This document shows, piece by piece, positions 1 through 9,069 of a DNA stretch of 64,000 nt. Source of the stretch: Streptomyces sp. NBC_01591. Its GTDB lineage: Bacteria; Actinomycetota; Actinomycetes; Streptomycetales; Streptomycetaceae. The first letter of the stretch is position 1; every line of letters begins with the position of its first letter. The notes beneath the pieces were generated by a model. That model ran no database searches. It saw nothing but the letters and a program-made list of their open reading frames with translations, and had not been told where the DNA came from. Location of the stretch: positions 6,386,001 to 6,450,000 of the forward strand of contig NZ_CP109327.1 of the NCBI RefSeq assembly GCF_035918155.1. Direction: 5' to 3'. Both the position numbers and the translations under genes were made by a program.

Positions 1-1
1 G

Positions 2-130
2 ACCTTCGACCAGCCGGGCCTGAACGCCGCGATGGCCATGGCGCCCGGTGCGGTCGGCATCGCCGGAGCTGTCCCGATCGTGCTCTGGCGACGCAGGCGG
101 GCCCGCCTGGATTCCGCTCGGCAGAAGTGA
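2..130 (+). CDS. Type I signal peptidase, C-terminal end (partial)
   Basis: Only the last 42 codons are in the window. They read TFDQPGLNAAMAMAPGAVGI followed by a hydrophobic stretch and an arginine-rich tail (WRRRRA). This closely parallels the C-terminus of the complete signal peptidase that follows (TFDQPGISVAAGLAPGALGV, then WRRRR). It is therefore the C-terminal membrane anchor of the preceding paralogue in a tandem cluster, as known for the four sip genes of S. lividans. The catalytic part lies off the left edge. Confidence 0.85.
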   Translation, partial: TFDQPGLNAAMAMAPGAVGIAGAVPIVLWRRRRARLDSARQK

Positions 131-285
131 CTGATGGTCTGCCATGATCCGTTGAATCGAGCTGACTTGACAGGCTGCCGCGATGACGTTGTGATCAAGG
201 AAGCGGCAAGGCCGAGTAGACGCGGAGTGCTCGCCGGGTGTTCTTCATAGGATCTTGACGACCGATCAGTACAGCTGCACAGGGG

Positions 286-414
286 GTACCGGACGGCCCG
301 GGCCGTCCGGTACGTGATGAAGGATGCCGGTGCCCGTGACGCGGGCACCGGACGGTACGGATGAAACCGCCCTCCGGTCGCTCGGCGAGCACGCCGAGTA
401 ACCGGAGGGCGGTT
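286..414. repeat. Three consecutive hairpins between signal peptidase genes
   Basis: The 436-bp gap 131-566 has no convincing gene. It holds three palindromes in a row: a perfect 28-bp palindrome at 286-313; a 10-bp stem (327-336 with 342-351, 5-nt loop); and a 14-bp outer stem (365-378 with 401-414) enclosing a 7-bp inner stem (381-387 with 392-398). The last probably terminates the upstream transcript. The purpose of the first two is unknown. The rest of the gap should carry the promoter of the gene at 567. Confidence 0.7.
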
Positions 415-566
415 GTGTGGTGGGTGGCCCGGGGATGCCGGGCAGCCCGCGCACGGCAGGGCGGTCGGTGGATCAGTGGCCCTCAGGAACTCCCGCTCGT
501 TGTTCGGGGCAGGGGGCCTTTCGGACAGGGTCCTGGAGCAGGCGGGGCGCAGAGTGAGGACTGGAT

Positions 567-1481
567 GTGAGTGACGTGGCTGCCGGTGTACGACCTGGAC
601 ATGGAGAGCCCGCGAAGAGGCCCGACCAGCCCGTTGAGCCTGCGCCCGATCCGGCAGGAGAGACACCGGATCCGGATGTGCCCGCGGAAGAGCGGGCCGC
701 GGACGAGGACGGCAGGAAGGCGAGGAAGCAGCGTCCCTTCTGGAAGGAGCTGCCTCTGCTGATCGGCATCGCACTGGTGCTGGCGCTGCTGATCAAGACG
801 TTTCTGGTGCAGGCGTTCTCGATCCCCTCGGACTCGATGCAGAACACGCTCCAGCGGGGCGACCGGGTGCTGGTGGACAAGCTGACGCCGTGGTTCGGCG
901 GGGAGCCCGACCGCGGTGAGGTGGTCGTGTTCCACGATCCGGACAACTGGCTGGCCGGGGAGCCGACTCCTGAGTCGAACGTGGTGCAGGACTTCCTGAG
1001 TTTCATCGGTCTGATGCCGTCGACCGAGGAGAAGGACCTGATCAAGCGGACGATCGCGGTCGGTGGCGACACCGTGCAGTGCGCGAAGGGCGGTCCGGTC
1101 GAGGTCAACGGGAAGGCGCTCGACGAGCCGTACATCTTCCCGGGCGACACGGCGTGCGACGACAAGCCGTTCGGGCCGTTCAAGGTGCCCGAAGGCAAGA
1201 TCTGGGTGATGGGCGACCACCGGCAGAACTCCTGGGACTCGCGCTATCACACCGAGGACGCGACCAAGGGCTTCGTGCCCGTCGAGGACGTCGTGGGGCG
1301 GGCCGTGGTGGTGGCGTGGCCGATCAACCGCTGGGCGACCCTGCCGGTCCCGGACACCTTCGACCAGCCGGGGATCAGTGTGGCGGCGGGCCTGGCCCCG
1401 GGGGCACTCGGCGTCGCGGGTGCGCTGCCTCTCGTGCTGTGGCGCCGCAGGAGGCTGACCAGCGGGCGTACCGCCGGGTAG
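567..1481 (+). CDS. lepB: Type I signal peptidase
   Basis: Membrane peptidase (304 aa) that removes signal peptides from proteins exported by Sec or Tat. A charged, Pro-rich cytoplasmic N-terminus (1-60) precedes a membrane segment (about 62-84). The catalytic serine is S90 in IPSDSMQ and the general-base lysine is K160 in LIKRTIAVGGD; the box with GDHRQNSWDSR follows at 216-226. A second membrane segment (about 271-293) ends in WRRRR; this C-terminal anchor is typical of streptomycete Sip proteins. The start is GTG at 567; an ATG two bases upstream is followed at once by a stop. A GAGG ribosome site lies at 556-559. It is the middle of three tandem paralogues, probably the SipY equivalent. 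Confidence 0.93.
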   Translation: MSDVAAGVRPGHGEPAKRPDQPVEPAPDPAGETPDPDVPAEERAADEDGRKARKQRPFWKELPLLIGIALVLALLIKTFLVQAFSIPSDSMQNTLQRGDRVLVDKLTPWFGGEPDRGEVVVFHDPDNWLAGEPTPESNVVQDFLSFIGLMPSTEEKDLIKRTIAVGGDTVQCAKGGPVEVNGKALDEPYIFPGDTACDDKPFGPFKVPEGKIWVMGDHRQNSWDSRYHTEDATKGFVPVEDVVGRAVVVAWPINRWATLPVPDTFDQPGISVAAGLAPGALGVAGALPLVLWRRRRLTSGRTAG

Positions 1482-1531
1482 GGTGCCGACTCGGATCAGC
1501 GATTGTCGATCTCCGAGGTGGGGGCGCTGGG

Positions 1532-2284
1532 ATGAGCGGAAAAGGACGTACGGGGGACGGCCACGGTCGGCTCGGCAGCATGCTGTCGGGGCTGGCCGTG
1601 GCCGTCGGCTGTGTGCTCTTCCTCGGCGGGTTCGCCTGGGGGGCGGTGGTCTACAAGCCGTACACGGTGCCGACCGAGTCGATGACGCCGACGGTGCACG
1701 CCGGTGACCGGATACTCGCGCAGCGGATCGACGGCAGCGAGGTGCACCGCGGCGACGTGGTCGTCTTCACCGATCCCACGTGGGACGCCAACCTGCCGAT
1801 GGTGAAGCGGGTCGTCGGGATCGGCGGCGACAAGATCGCCTGCTGCGGGAAGGACGGCCGGCTCACGGTCAACGGCAAGCCCCTTGACGAACCGTATCTG
1901 CACACGAAGGGCCGCGCCTCGGCCGAGAACTTCACGGCGGAGGTGCCCAAGGGGCAGCTCTTCCTGCTGGGTGACGAACGCACAGCCTCACTGGACTCCC
2001 GGGTCCACCTGGACGACGCGGGCCAGGGTTCCGTCCCCCGCGACGCCGTACAGGCCCGGGTGGATGCCATCGCCTGGCCGCTGAACGGCATGGTCGAGCG
2101 TCCACGGGCCTTCGCCCCCCTCCCCGGCGGGGTGTCCTCGCCCGGACCGCTGCGGCTGCAGCTCGGGGCCGTTCTCGTGGGCGTGGTGCTCATCCTGGGC
2201 GGTGCGGCATACGGCCCGATCGCGGCACGGTCCGCGCGATCGGCACGGAACAAGGGCGGAAGGGTGACCGCCGGTGCGCACTGA
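1532..2284 (+). CDS. lepB: Type I signal peptidase (sipZ-like)
   Basis: 250-aa signal peptidase, shorter at the N-terminus than its neighbour. It has a membrane segment at about 18-41, the catalytic serine in VPTESMTPT, the lysine in MVKRVVGIGGD, the box LLGDERTASLDSR and a C-terminal membrane segment. An open frame extends upstream inside the previous gene, but ATG 1532 gives the normal length and lies 50 bp after the preceding stop. Its last codons overlap the nudix gene by 11 bp, so the two are probably co-transcribed. In S. lividans the sipZ gene similarly heads an operon with unrelated genes. Confidence 0.92.
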   Translation: MSGKGRTGDGHGRLGSMLSGLAVAVGCVLFLGGFAWGAVVYKPYTVPTESMTPTVHAGDRILAQRIDGSEVHRGDVVVFTDPTWDANLPMVKRVVGIGGDKIACCGKDGRLTVNGKPLDEPYLHTKGRASAENFTAEVPKGQLFLLGDERTASLDSRVHLDDAGQGSVPRDAVQARVDAIAWPLNGMVERPRAFAPLPGGVSSPGPLRLQLGAVLVGVVLILGGAAYGPIAARSARSARNKGGRVTAGAH

Positions 2285-2762
2285 GAAGCGGAAGGTCGCC
2301 AGGGTGGTGCTCCTGGACCCCGACGACCGGATCCTCCTGATGCACGGGTTCGAACCGGAGGATCCGGAGAGCACCTGGTGGTTCACCCCCGGCGGCGGCC
2401 TGGAGGGCGACGAGACCCGGGAGGAGGCCGCGCTGCGCGAGCTCACGGAGGAGACCGGGATCACCGATGTCGAGCTGGGCCCCCTGCTCTGGCAGCGGAT
2501 GTGTTCATTCCCGTTCGACGGACGCCGCTGGGACCAGGACGAGTGGTATTTCCTGGCACGTACGAGGCAGACCGCCACCGACACCAGTGGGCAGACCGGG
2601 CTGGAGCAGCGCAGTGTCGCGGGTCTGAGGTGGTGGACCTCCGCCGAACTGTCGGCGGCGCGTGAGACGGTGTACCCGACCAGGCTCGCCGAGTTGCTGC
2701 GCACGCTGCTCGACGAGGGTCCTCCGCGTACGCCACTGGTTCTCGACCCCGAAATCGCCTAA
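2274..2762 (+). CDS. Nudix hydrolase
   Basis: 162-aa Nudix protein expected to hydrolyse a nucleoside diphosphate linked to another moiety; the substrate cannot be read from sequence. The complete Nudix box G-x5-E-x7-RE-x2-EE-x-G spans residues 41-63 and supplies the metal-binding glutamates. The GTG start at 2274 lies inside the end of the signal peptidase gene, which implies translational coupling. A related MutT-like gene occupies this position in other streptomycetes. Confidence 0.88.
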   Translation: MRTEKRKVARVVLLDPDDRILLMHGFEPEDPESTWWFTPGGGLEGDETREEAALRELTEETGITDVELGPLLWQRMCSFPFDGRRWDQDEWYFLARTRQTATDTSGQTGLEQRSVAGLRWWTSAELSAARETVYPTRLAELLRTLLDEGPPRTPLVLDPEIA

Positions 2763-2819
2763 GCGCCCAGGGGCCCGGGGCCTGGCGCACAATGGGGGGA
2801 CGCACGGCTGAAGGGGAAC

Positions 2820-3134
2820 ATGCCAATGAGCGCCGAGGACCTCGAAAAGTACGAGACCGAGATGGAGCTGAAGCTCTACCGGGAGTACCGAGATGTCGTC
2901 GGTCTGTTCAAATATGTGATCGAGACCGAACGGCGCTTCTACCTCACCAACGACTACGAGATGCAGGTGCACTCGGTTCAGGGTGAGGTGTTTTTCGAAG
3001 TATCGATGGCGGATGCCTGGGTGTGGGACATGTACCGGCCCGCGAGGTTCGTCAAGCAGGTACGCGTGTTGACGTTCAAGGACGTCAACATCGAGGAGCT
3101 CAACAAGAGCGATCTCGAACTTCCCGGTGGCTGA
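2820..3134 (+). CDS. DUF2469 family protein
   Basis: 104-aa protein of unknown function, extremely conserved in actinobacteria. The sequence is charged at the N-terminus (AEDLEKYETEMELKLYREY) and rich in aromatic residues in the middle (WVWDMYRPARF). No catalytic motif is recognisable. Two starts are possible, ATG 2820 and ATG 2826 (MSAEDLEK); the second matches the usual family N-terminus, and GGGG at 2813-2816 could serve either. It lies between the nudix gene and yraN, as in other Streptomyces. Confidence 0.9.
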   Translation: MPMSAEDLEKYETEMELKLYREYRDVVGLFKYVIETERRFYLTNDYEMQVHSVQGEVFFEVSMADAWVWDMYRPARFVKQVRVLTFKDVNIEELNKSDLELPGG

Positions 3135-3178
3135 GCCCACTCAAAGGGGGTCTTGATTCCCGCTTCCGGGTGGCCGGG

Positions 3179-3215
3179 TTATCCACAATTCCCGAGTTGT
3201 CCACCAAGATCCACA
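3179..3215 (+). promoter_or_regulatory. Cluster of DnaA-box-like sequences
   Basis: Upstream of yraN are TTATCCACA (3179-3187), TTGTCCACC (3197-3205) and the weaker AGATCCACA (3207-3215). The first is an exact classical DnaA box; the second differs from the Streptomyces consensus TTGTCCACA at one base. The first two start 18 bp apart. They could bind DnaA outside oriC and influence the yraN-comM-dprA operon, but function is inferred from sequence only. Confidence 0.45.
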
Positions 3216-3261
3216 AACCGGGACCGGACGCGTCAGAGTCGGTCCCGGAGGTGGTGCCGAA

Positions 3262-3621
3262 ATGAACGCACGGGGGGCACTCGGGCGGTACGGCGAGGAT
3301 CTGGCGGTGCGGCTGCTGGCCGAAGCCGGCATGTCCGTACTGGAACGGAACTGGCGCTGTCGGGCCGGTGAGATCGACATCGTCGCGATGGACGGCGACG
3401 CACTGGTGGTCTGCGAGGTGAAGACCCGCAGGGCGGGTGCATTCGAGCACCCGATGGCGGCTGTTACGCCGGTCAAGGCGGAGCGGCTGCGGAGGCTGGC
3501 CGGCATCTGGATCGACCGGCACGGCGGCCCACCGTCCGGCGGGGTCCGGATCGACCTGGTCGGCGTGATGCTGCCCAGGCGCGGAGCGCCCGTCGCCGAG
3601 CATGCGCGGGGGGTGGCCTGA
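3262..3621 (+). CDS. YraN family endonuclease-like protein
   Basis: 119-aa UPF0102/YraN protein with a PD-(D/E)xK nuclease-like fold. Visible are the N-terminal [12 protein letters not shown] and the catalytic-like array [21 protein letters not shown] (Asp, Glu-x-Lys). The family is thought to act on DNA or recombination intermediates, but its substrate is not established. The stop overlaps the start of the comM-like gene by one base (TGATG). Together with the following two genes it forms the conserved yraN-comM-dprA operon. Confidence 0.9.
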   Translation: MNARGALGRYGEDLAVRLLAEAGMSVLERNWRCRAGEIDIVAMDGDALVVCEVKTRRAGAFEHPMAAVTPVKAERLRRLAGIWIDRHGGPPSGGVRIDLVGVMLPRRGAPVAEHARGVA

Positions 3622-5246
3622 TGGGGTTCGCGCGGGCGTGCTCGGTGGCGCTCGTCGGCGTCGAGGGTGTGGTGGTGGAGGTCCAGGCGGACCTGGAGGC
3701 GGGGGTGGCCGCGTTCACCTTGGTGGGGCTGCCGGACAAGAGCCTGGTGGAGAGCCGGGACCGGGTCAGGGCCGCGGTGGTGAATTCGGGGGCCGAGTGG
3801 CCGCAGAAGAAACTCACGGTGGGCCTGTCGCCCGCCTCCGTGCCGAAAGGCGGATCCGGGTTCGATCTCGCTGTCGCCTGCGCGGTGCTGGGGGCGGCCG
3901 AGCGGATCGATCCGGCCTCCATCGCCGATGTGGTGATGATCGGCGAACTCGGGCTCGACGGCCGGGTGCGGCCGGTGCGCGGCGTGCTGCCGGCCGTGCT
4001 CGCCGCCGCGGAGGCCGGGTACCGGCAGGTCGTCGTGCCCGAACAGACGGTGGGGGAGGCGGCGCTGGTCCCCGGGGTCTCCGTCCTCGGCGTACGGAGC
4101 CTGCGGCAGCTGATCGCCGTGCTCTGCGAGGAGCCGGTGCCCGACGAGCGGGAGGCGCACGACGAGGGGCGCCCCGACACCATGCTGGCCGGGCTGATGG
4201 TGCCCGGCGCGGGCATCGGCACCGAGCTCGCCCGCGGGGCCGGACAGGGCGACGGGAACCCACTGGATCTGGCGGACGTGGCGGGGCAGGAGCGGCCCCG
4301 CAAGGCCCTGGAGGTCGCCGCGGCCGGCGGTCACCATCTGCTGCTCTCGGGACCTCCGGGCGCCGGCAAGACCATGCTGGCCGAGCGGTTGCCGGCGATC
4401 CTGCCGGCGCTGACCAGGAAGGAATCCCTGGAGGTGACCGCGGTGCACTCGGTGGCGGGCATTCTGCCGCCGGGGGAGCCGCTGGTCAGCCGGCCGCCCT
4501 ACTGCGCACCTCACCACTCGGCGACGATGCAGTCGCTGGTCGGCGGGGGCAACGGACTGCCGCGGCCCGGCGCGGTCTCGCTGGCCCACCGGGGGATTCT
4601 CTTTCTGGACGAAGCGCCCGAATTCTCGGTGCGGGCGCTGGACGCGCTGCGCCAGCCGCTGGAATCGGGGCATGTGGTGGTGGCACGCAGCGCCGGGGTG
4701 GTGCGGCTGCCCGCCAGATTCCTGATGGTGCTGGCCGCCAACCCCTGCCCGTGCGGCCGGCACAGCCTCAGGGGGGCCGGCTGCGAGTGCCCGCCGTCCG
4801 CGGTCAGGCGCTATCAGGCGAGACTCTCCGGGCCACTGCTCGACCGGGTGGATCTGCGAGTGCTCGTCGACCCGGTCAGGCGCGAGGACCTGATGGGGCA
4901 GGGCGGCAGGGGCGAGTCGACAGCCTCCGTCGCGGCCCGGGTCCGGGAGGCCAGGGCGCGGGCCGCGGACCGGCTGGCGGGCACCGCGTGGTCCACCAAC
5001 AGCGAGGTGCCCGGCCATGAGCTGCGGACCAGGCTGGTCGCGGCACCGGGCGCGCTCATGGAAGCCGAACGGGACATGGAACGGGGCATGCTCACCGCGC
5101 GGGGCCTGGACCGGGTTCTCAGGGTGGCGTGGACGGTTGCCGATCTGCGCGGCGCCGACCGCCCGGACGCGTCCGACATCGCGGTCGCGCTGGAACTGCG
5201 GACCGGGATCTCGCGGGGCGCCCTGACGAACGCCGGGGCGTCATGA
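3621..5246 (+). CDS. YifB/ComM-like Mg-chelatase-type AAA+ ATPase
   Basis: 541-aa protein. The N-terminal half (about 1-170) is the ChlI/Lon-C-like domain (LVGLPDKSLVESRDRVR). The AAA+ module has Walker A GPPGAGKT at 244-251 and Walker B LFLDE at 327-331. A Cys cluster (CPCGRHSLRGAGCECP) follows the ATPase core, as in ComM. Family members such as ComM of Vibrio are branch-migration helicases used in natural transformation. Streptomyces is not known to be naturally competent, so the role here may be general recombination. It is coupled to yraN upstream and to dprA downstream (ATGA at 5243-5246). Confidence 0.92.
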   Translation: MGFARACSVALVGVEGVVVEVQADLEAGVAAFTLVGLPDKSLVESRDRVRAAVVNSGAEWPQKKLTVGLSPASVPKGGSGFDLAVACAVLGAAERIDPASIADVVMIGELGLDGRVRPVRGVLPAVLAAAEAGYRQVVVPEQTVGEAALVPGVSVLGVRSLRQLIAVLCEEPVPDEREAHDEGRPDTMLAGLMVPGAGIGTELARGAGQGDGNPLDLADVAGQERPRKALEVAAAGGHHLLLSGPPGAGKTMLAERLPAILPALTRKESLEVTAVHSVAGILPPGEPLVSRPPYCAPHHSATMQSLVGGGNGLPRPGAVSLAHRGILFLDEAPEFSVRALDALRQPLESGHVVVARSAGVVRLPARFLMVLAANPCPCGRHSLRGAGCECPPSAVRRYQARLSGPLLDRVDLRVLVDPVRREDLMGQGGRGESTASVAARVREARARAADRLAGTAWSTNSEVPGHELRTRLVAAPGALMEAERDMERGMLTARGLDRVLRVAWTVADLRGADRPDASDIAVALELRTGISRGALTNAGAS

Positions 5247-6514
5247 AGCCGCAGGCGGACGGTGGGCGGGCGAAGGGGCAGGACCCGTCGGGGGACGTAC
5301 GGGGGCGGGTTCCGGAAGACGACCAGGGGGAGGGGCCCGGTGCGAGGCCGGGGATGGCGGTGAGCGGTCAGGAGCGGTTGGCGAGGGCCGCCCTGACCCG
5401 AATCATCGAGCCGGGGGACGAGCACGGCGGCCGCTGGCTGCGCGAGTGCGGTGCCGTCGAGCTGATACGGCGGATCACCACCAGGGACGGCACCGCGGAG
5501 CAGTTGAGCGGAATGACCCCGAAACGGCTCGCCGGGTACCGGCTGCGGGCCGAGAGCGCCGCCCCCGGGCGGGACCTCTCGGCGGTCGCCGCGCTCGGCG
5601 GGCGGTTCGTCTGCCCCGGTGACCGGGAATGGCCCAGTCAGCTCGACGACCTCGCGGACGCCAGGCCGACCGGCCTGTGGGTGCGGGGGCCCCGCGATCT
5701 GCGGCTCTGGGCGCTGCGCTCGGTCGCCGTGGTGGGCGCCCGCGCCTGCACACCCTACGGATCGCACATGGCGGCCGGCCTCGGCGCGGGACTCGCGGAG
5801 CTGGGATGGGTGGTCGTGTCGGGAGCCGCGTTCGGGGTCGACGGGGCGGCGCACCGCGGCGCGCTCGCCGTCGGCGGGGCGACGATGGCGGTCCTGGCCT
5901 GCGGAGTGGACGTCCCCTACCCCCGGGGACACGCCGAGCTGATCGGACGGATCGCGGAACAGGGGCTCGTCATCGGCGAATTACCACCGTCCGATCATCC
6001 CACCCGCAGCAGATTCATCCTCCGGAACCGGGTCATCGCCGCGTTGACGCGCGGGACGGTCGTGGTCGAGGCCGAATACCGCAGTGGTTCGTTGGTCACC
6101 GCGCGCTGCGCACAGCGGCTCGGCCGCTTCACCATGGGCGTGCCGGGACCCGCCACCAGTGGATTGTCGGCAGGGGTCCATGAACTCCTCCGCGGAGAAG
6201 GCATTCTGGTGACCGATGCCTCGGAAGTCGCCGAACTGGTGGGGGAGATCGGCGAACTCGCCCCGGCCAGACGCGGCCCCGTGCACCCCAGGGACCAGCT
6301 GGACGCGGTCTCCGCCAGAGTCCTCGACGCACTGCCGTACCGGGGTGCCGTCAGCGGGCGCGATGTGGCCCGCGCCGCCGGAACCAGCGCCGACGAAGCG
6401 CTCGGCAGGCTGTACGAACTGCACTCACTGGGGTTCGTCGAACGGGATGGCGATGGATGGCAGTTGACGCCGCGACCGACTTGCAATGGCGACGCGCGGC
6501 GAGGCGGTACTTGA
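5243..6514 (+). CDS. dprA: DNA-processing protein DprA
   Basis: 423-aa DprA/Smf protein, which binds single-stranded DNA and loads RecA. The Rossmann-fold core starts at SVAVVGARACTPYG, followed by VVSGAAFGVDGAAHRGAL, the TRSRFILRNRVIAALT segment and GSLVTAR. A winged-helix domain forms the C-terminus. ATG 5243 overlaps the comM-like stop by 4 bp, so the open frame further upstream is not needed. The first 45 residues are a charged, low-complexity extension. Confidence 0.92.
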   Translation: MKPQADGGRAKGQDPSGDVRGRVPEDDQGEGPGARPGMAVSGQERLARAALTRIIEPGDEHGGRWLRECGAVELIRRITTRDGTAEQLSGMTPKRLAGYRLRAESAAPGRDLSAVAALGGRFVCPGDREWPSQLDDLADARPTGLWVRGPRDLRLWALRSVAVVGARACTPYGSHMAAGLGAGLAELGWVVVSGAAFGVDGAAHRGALAVGGATMAVLACGVDVPYPRGHAELIGRIAEQGLVIGELPPSDHPTRSRFILRNRVIAALTRGTVVVEAEYRSGSLVTARCAQRLGRFTMGVPGPATSGLSAGVHELLRGEGILVTDASEVAELVGEIGELAPARRGPVHPRDQLDAVSARVLDALPYRGAVSGRDVARAAGTSADEALGRLYELHSLGFVERDGDGWQLTPRPTCNGDARRGGT

Positions 6515-6574
6515 CCTGGAGCATTCGGGTGAAAAGGTGATGCCGATGACCTCGGCGGATCCTTCAGTGACGCC

Positions 6575-6607
6575 TCCGGGGCCGACGCAGGCGGCGACGG
6601 CCCCGGA
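6575..6607 (+). terminator. Hairpin downstream of dprA
   Basis: A 9-bp perfect GC-rich stem (6575-6583 with 6599-6607, 15-nt loop) lies 61 bp after the dprA stop. It has no T-run. It probably terminates the yraN-comM-dprA transcript before the whiG promoter region (6608-6754), in which I recognise no confident promoter. Confidence 0.5.
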
Positions 6608-6754
6608 CCTCAGTCATGTCGGATCGGCCAGATTCGCACAGCGCTGATCCTCTATCCTGCGCGGACCGCGACATCACAGTCACGCTACGCTCACAAGGAT
6701 TCCGACTCAGACATACGTCCCAGCACTTCACAGCAGAACGGCTCAAGGCACCAC

Positions 6755-7591
6755 ATGCCCCAGCACACCTCCGGGTCTGACCGCGCGGCAGTACCACCGG
6801 CTGCGCGTGGCACTGTGCGCCCCCCTGCACCCTCCTCGCTCGACGAGTTGTGGCGTTCGTACAAGTCCACGGGCGACGAGCGACTGCGGGAGCAGTTGAT
6901 CCTGCACTACTCACCGCTGGTGAAGTACGTGGCGGGCCGGGTGAGCGTGGGCCTGCCTTCCAACGTCGAGCAGGCGGACTTCGTCTCCTCGGGGGTCTTC
7001 GGACTGATCGACGCGATCGAGAAGTTCGACATCGAGCGCGCGATCAAGTTCGAGACCTACGCGATCACCCGCATCCGTGGCGCGATGATCGACGAACTCC
7101 GGGCGCTGGACTGGATCCCGCGCTCGGTGCGCCAGAAGGCGCGGGCCGTGGAACGCGCCTACGCCACGCTGGAGGCGCAGTTGCGACGCACCCCCTCCGA
7201 GGCGGAGGTCGCCGCGGAGATGGGTATCGCGCTGGAGGAACTGCATGCGGTTTTCAGCCAGTTGTCGCTGGCGAACGTGGTCGCGCTGGAGGAATTGCTC
7301 CATGTCGGCGGCGAGGGCGGCGACCGGCTCAGCCTGATGGACACGCTCGAGGACACCACAGCCGACAATCCGGTGGAGGTCGCCGAGGACCGCGAGCTCA
7401 GGCGGCTGCTCGCCCGGGCCATCAACACGCTTCCGGAGCGCGAGAAGACGGTCGTCACGCTCTACTACTACGAGGGCCTCACCCTCGCCGAGATCGGCAA
7501 TGTGCTCGGGGTCACCGAGAGCCGGGTCAGCCAGATCCACACCAAATCGGTGCTGCAGCTGCGCGCGAAACTGGCCGACGCCGGACGCTGA
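6755..7591 (+). CDS. whiG: Sporulation sigma factor WhiG
   Basis: 278-aa sigma factor of the FliA/WhiG type, needed for aerial hyphae to begin sporulation. Region 2 is visible as [35 protein letters not shown] and [19 protein letters not shown]. Region 3 contains [15 protein letters not shown]. Region 4 helix-turn-helix is [19 protein letters not shown]. It is almost residue-for-residue the S. coelicolor protein as I recall it, including the N-terminus [18 protein letters not shown]. It is a single-gene unit after dprA. Confidence 0.96.
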   Translation: MPQHTSGSDRAAVPPAARGTVRPPAPSSLDELWRSYKSTGDERLREQLILHYSPLVKYVAGRVSVGLPSNVEQADFVSSGVFGLIDAIEKFDIERAIKFETYAITRIRGAMIDELRALDWIPRSVRQKARAVERAYATLEAQLRRTPSEAEVAAEMGIALEELHAVFSQLSLANVVALEELLHVGGEGGDRLSLMDTLEDTTADNPVEVAEDRELRRLLARAINTLPEREKTVVTLYYYEGLTLAEIGNVLGVTESRVSQIHTKSVLQLRAKLADAGR

Positions 7592-7685
7592 GACCCACTC
7601 GCGGCCGGTGCCGGCCATGGCCGCTTCAGCCATCGATCAGGGCCGCACGCGCCCTCTCGAACACCGGTCGCCGTACAGTGGACGC

Positions 7686-8276
7686 GTGCCCAGGATTCGA
7701 GCGGCCTCGGTGGCCGAGCACCGGACCATGCAGCGCGGCGCCCTCCTGGACGCCGCACGCTCCCTGCTGTCCGAGGGAGGTACGGAGGCGTTGACCTTCC
7801 CCGCCCTCGCCGAACGCACGGGCCTCGCCCGGTCCTCCGTGTACGAGTACTTCCGCTCCCGTGCGGCCGTCGTCGAAGAGCTCTGCTCCGTCGACTTCCC
7901 CGTCTGGGCGGCCGAGGTCGAGAACGCGATGGAGCAGGCCACGACGCCCGAGGGCAAGATCGAGGCCTATGTGCGCCGGCAGCTCGACCTCGTCGGGGAC
8001 CGCCGTCACCGGGCGGTCGTCGCCATTTCGGCGAGCGAACTGGACGCCGGGGCGCGCGAGAAGATCAGGGCCGCGCACGGCGGCCTGATCGCCATGATCG
8101 TCGAGGCGCTCGGCGACCTCGGCCACGCACAGCCGAGGCTGGCGGCGATGTTGCTTCAGGGTTCGGTGGACGCCGCGGTGCGGCGTATCGAACTGGCCGT
8201 GGCCGAGGAGCCGGCCGTGATCGCGGACACCGCCGTCACCATGATTCTCCGAGGCGTGCAGGGCGTACGGGACTGA
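7686..8276 (+). CDS. TetR family transcriptional regulator
   Basis: 196-aa regulator. The N-terminal helix-turn-helix (LLDAARSLLSEGGTEALTFPALAERTGLARSSVYEYF) is a typical TetR DNA-binding domain at about 17-60; the C-terminal ligand domain is divergent and the ligand unknown. GTG 7686 is chosen because it places the domain at the usual distance from the N-terminus; the open frame upstream runs into whiG. The 3' end overlaps the oppositely oriented M23 gene by 121 bp. Confidence 0.88.
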   Translation: MPRIRAASVAEHRTMQRGALLDAARSLLSEGGTEALTFPALAERTGLARSSVYEYFRSRAAVVEELCSVDFPVWAAEVENAMEQATTPEGKIEAYVRRQLDLVGDRRHRAVVAISASELDAGAREKIRAAHGGLIAMIVEALGDLGHAQPRLAAMLLQGSVDAAVRRIELAVAEEPAVIADTAVTMILRGVQGVRD

Positions 8277-9019
8277 CGCGGTCGCCGCGTCGCGGCGACC
8301 GCGAGCATAACGCCGGGGGCGGCGAGCCCGTCCCCGGTCCCCTCGGCCGAGTGCGCGGGTTCGGGCTCGGGCTCGGGCTCGGGCACGCCGAACACCGGGA
8401 GCAGCCGGGACGGGCCCCGTCGCAGCAGCGACGGCGGCAGCAGCGTCAGCGGATCCAGATACGTGTCACCGCGCCGCAGTCCCCAGTGCAGACAGCCCGA
8501 CGCGCAGTGGAAGGGCCCCGCCTCCACGACCGCCACCACCTGCCCCGCCGTCACCTTCTCGCCCTTCGCGACGAGCGCGCGCACCGGTTCGTACGTGGTC
8601 CGCAGCGGCGGATCGCCGCTGCCCGACACCTCGATCGCCAGCACCCCGCGCCCCGCCACACGCCCTGCGAACGAGACCTGTCCCGAGGCGGCAGCGAGCA
8701 CCGCAGCGCCTGGCTCCGTGGCGAGGTCGACTCCGCGGTGGCCCCGCCCGTAGGCGCCGTCCGGGGGCTCCCAGCCCCGTACGACCGCAGGCCGCCCAGC
8801 AAGCGGCCAGACCCGGTCGCCGACCGGTCCCGGCGTGGGTGCCGGCCCCGGCCCCGGCACGGGAGCGGGCGCGGGCGTCGGCCCTCCGGCCGTGGCGACC
8901 GGTGTGCCGCACACCACCGCCAGCAGGGCCACCACCGCCACCACGAGCGCCTGCCGCACGCGGGGGGAAGCGGACCCCGCGGGAGCGGCCGGGTCGGTCG
9001 GATCAGTTGTGCATCGCAT
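8156..9019 (-). CDS. Secreted M23/LytM-like protein, probably non-catalytic
   Basis: 287-aa protein with a signal-like membrane segment (about 23-44), a Pro-rich linker of [11 protein letters not shown] type and an M23 domain (about 70-190). The first zinc motif HxxxD is present as HRGVD. The second, normally HxH, reads CLHWG, so the first histidine is a cysteine, and the expected YxH loop residue is not evident. The domain may therefore bind cell wall without cutting it, as in some LytM activators. The last 40 residues overlap the TetR gene antisense and lack recognisable character; a shorter protein is likely in relatives. Confidence 0.82.
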   Translation of the reverse strand: MRCTTDPTDPAAPAGSASPRVRQALVVAVVALLAVVCGTPVATAGGPTPAPAPVPGPGPAPTPGPVGDRVWPLAGRPAVVRGWEPPDGAYGRGHRGVDLATEPGAAVLAAASGQVSFAGRVAGRGVLAIEVSGSGDPPLRTTYEPVRALVAKGEKVTAGQVVAVVEAGPFHCASGCLHWGLRRGDTYLDPLTLLPPSLLRRGPSRLLPVFGVPEPEPEPEPAHSAEGTGDGLAAPGVMLAVAATRRPRQSRTPCTPRRIMVTAVSAITAGSSATASSIRRTAASTEP

Positions 9020-9069
9020 GGCAGAACCGTCCCGCAGCCCCCCGATCCGCGGGGATCATGAACCGGACC

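Noticed and set aside
1079..1531. Possible 151-residue N-terminal extension of the second signal peptidase
   Set aside because: It overlaps the previous peptidase gene in another frame and has Arg-rich shadow composition; ATG 1532 gives normal family length.
3602..5020. Large alternative frames on both strands over the comM-like gene
   Set aside because: Products are Arg/Gly/Ala-rich without any domain, while the third frame gives a complete AAA+ protein with Walker motifs.
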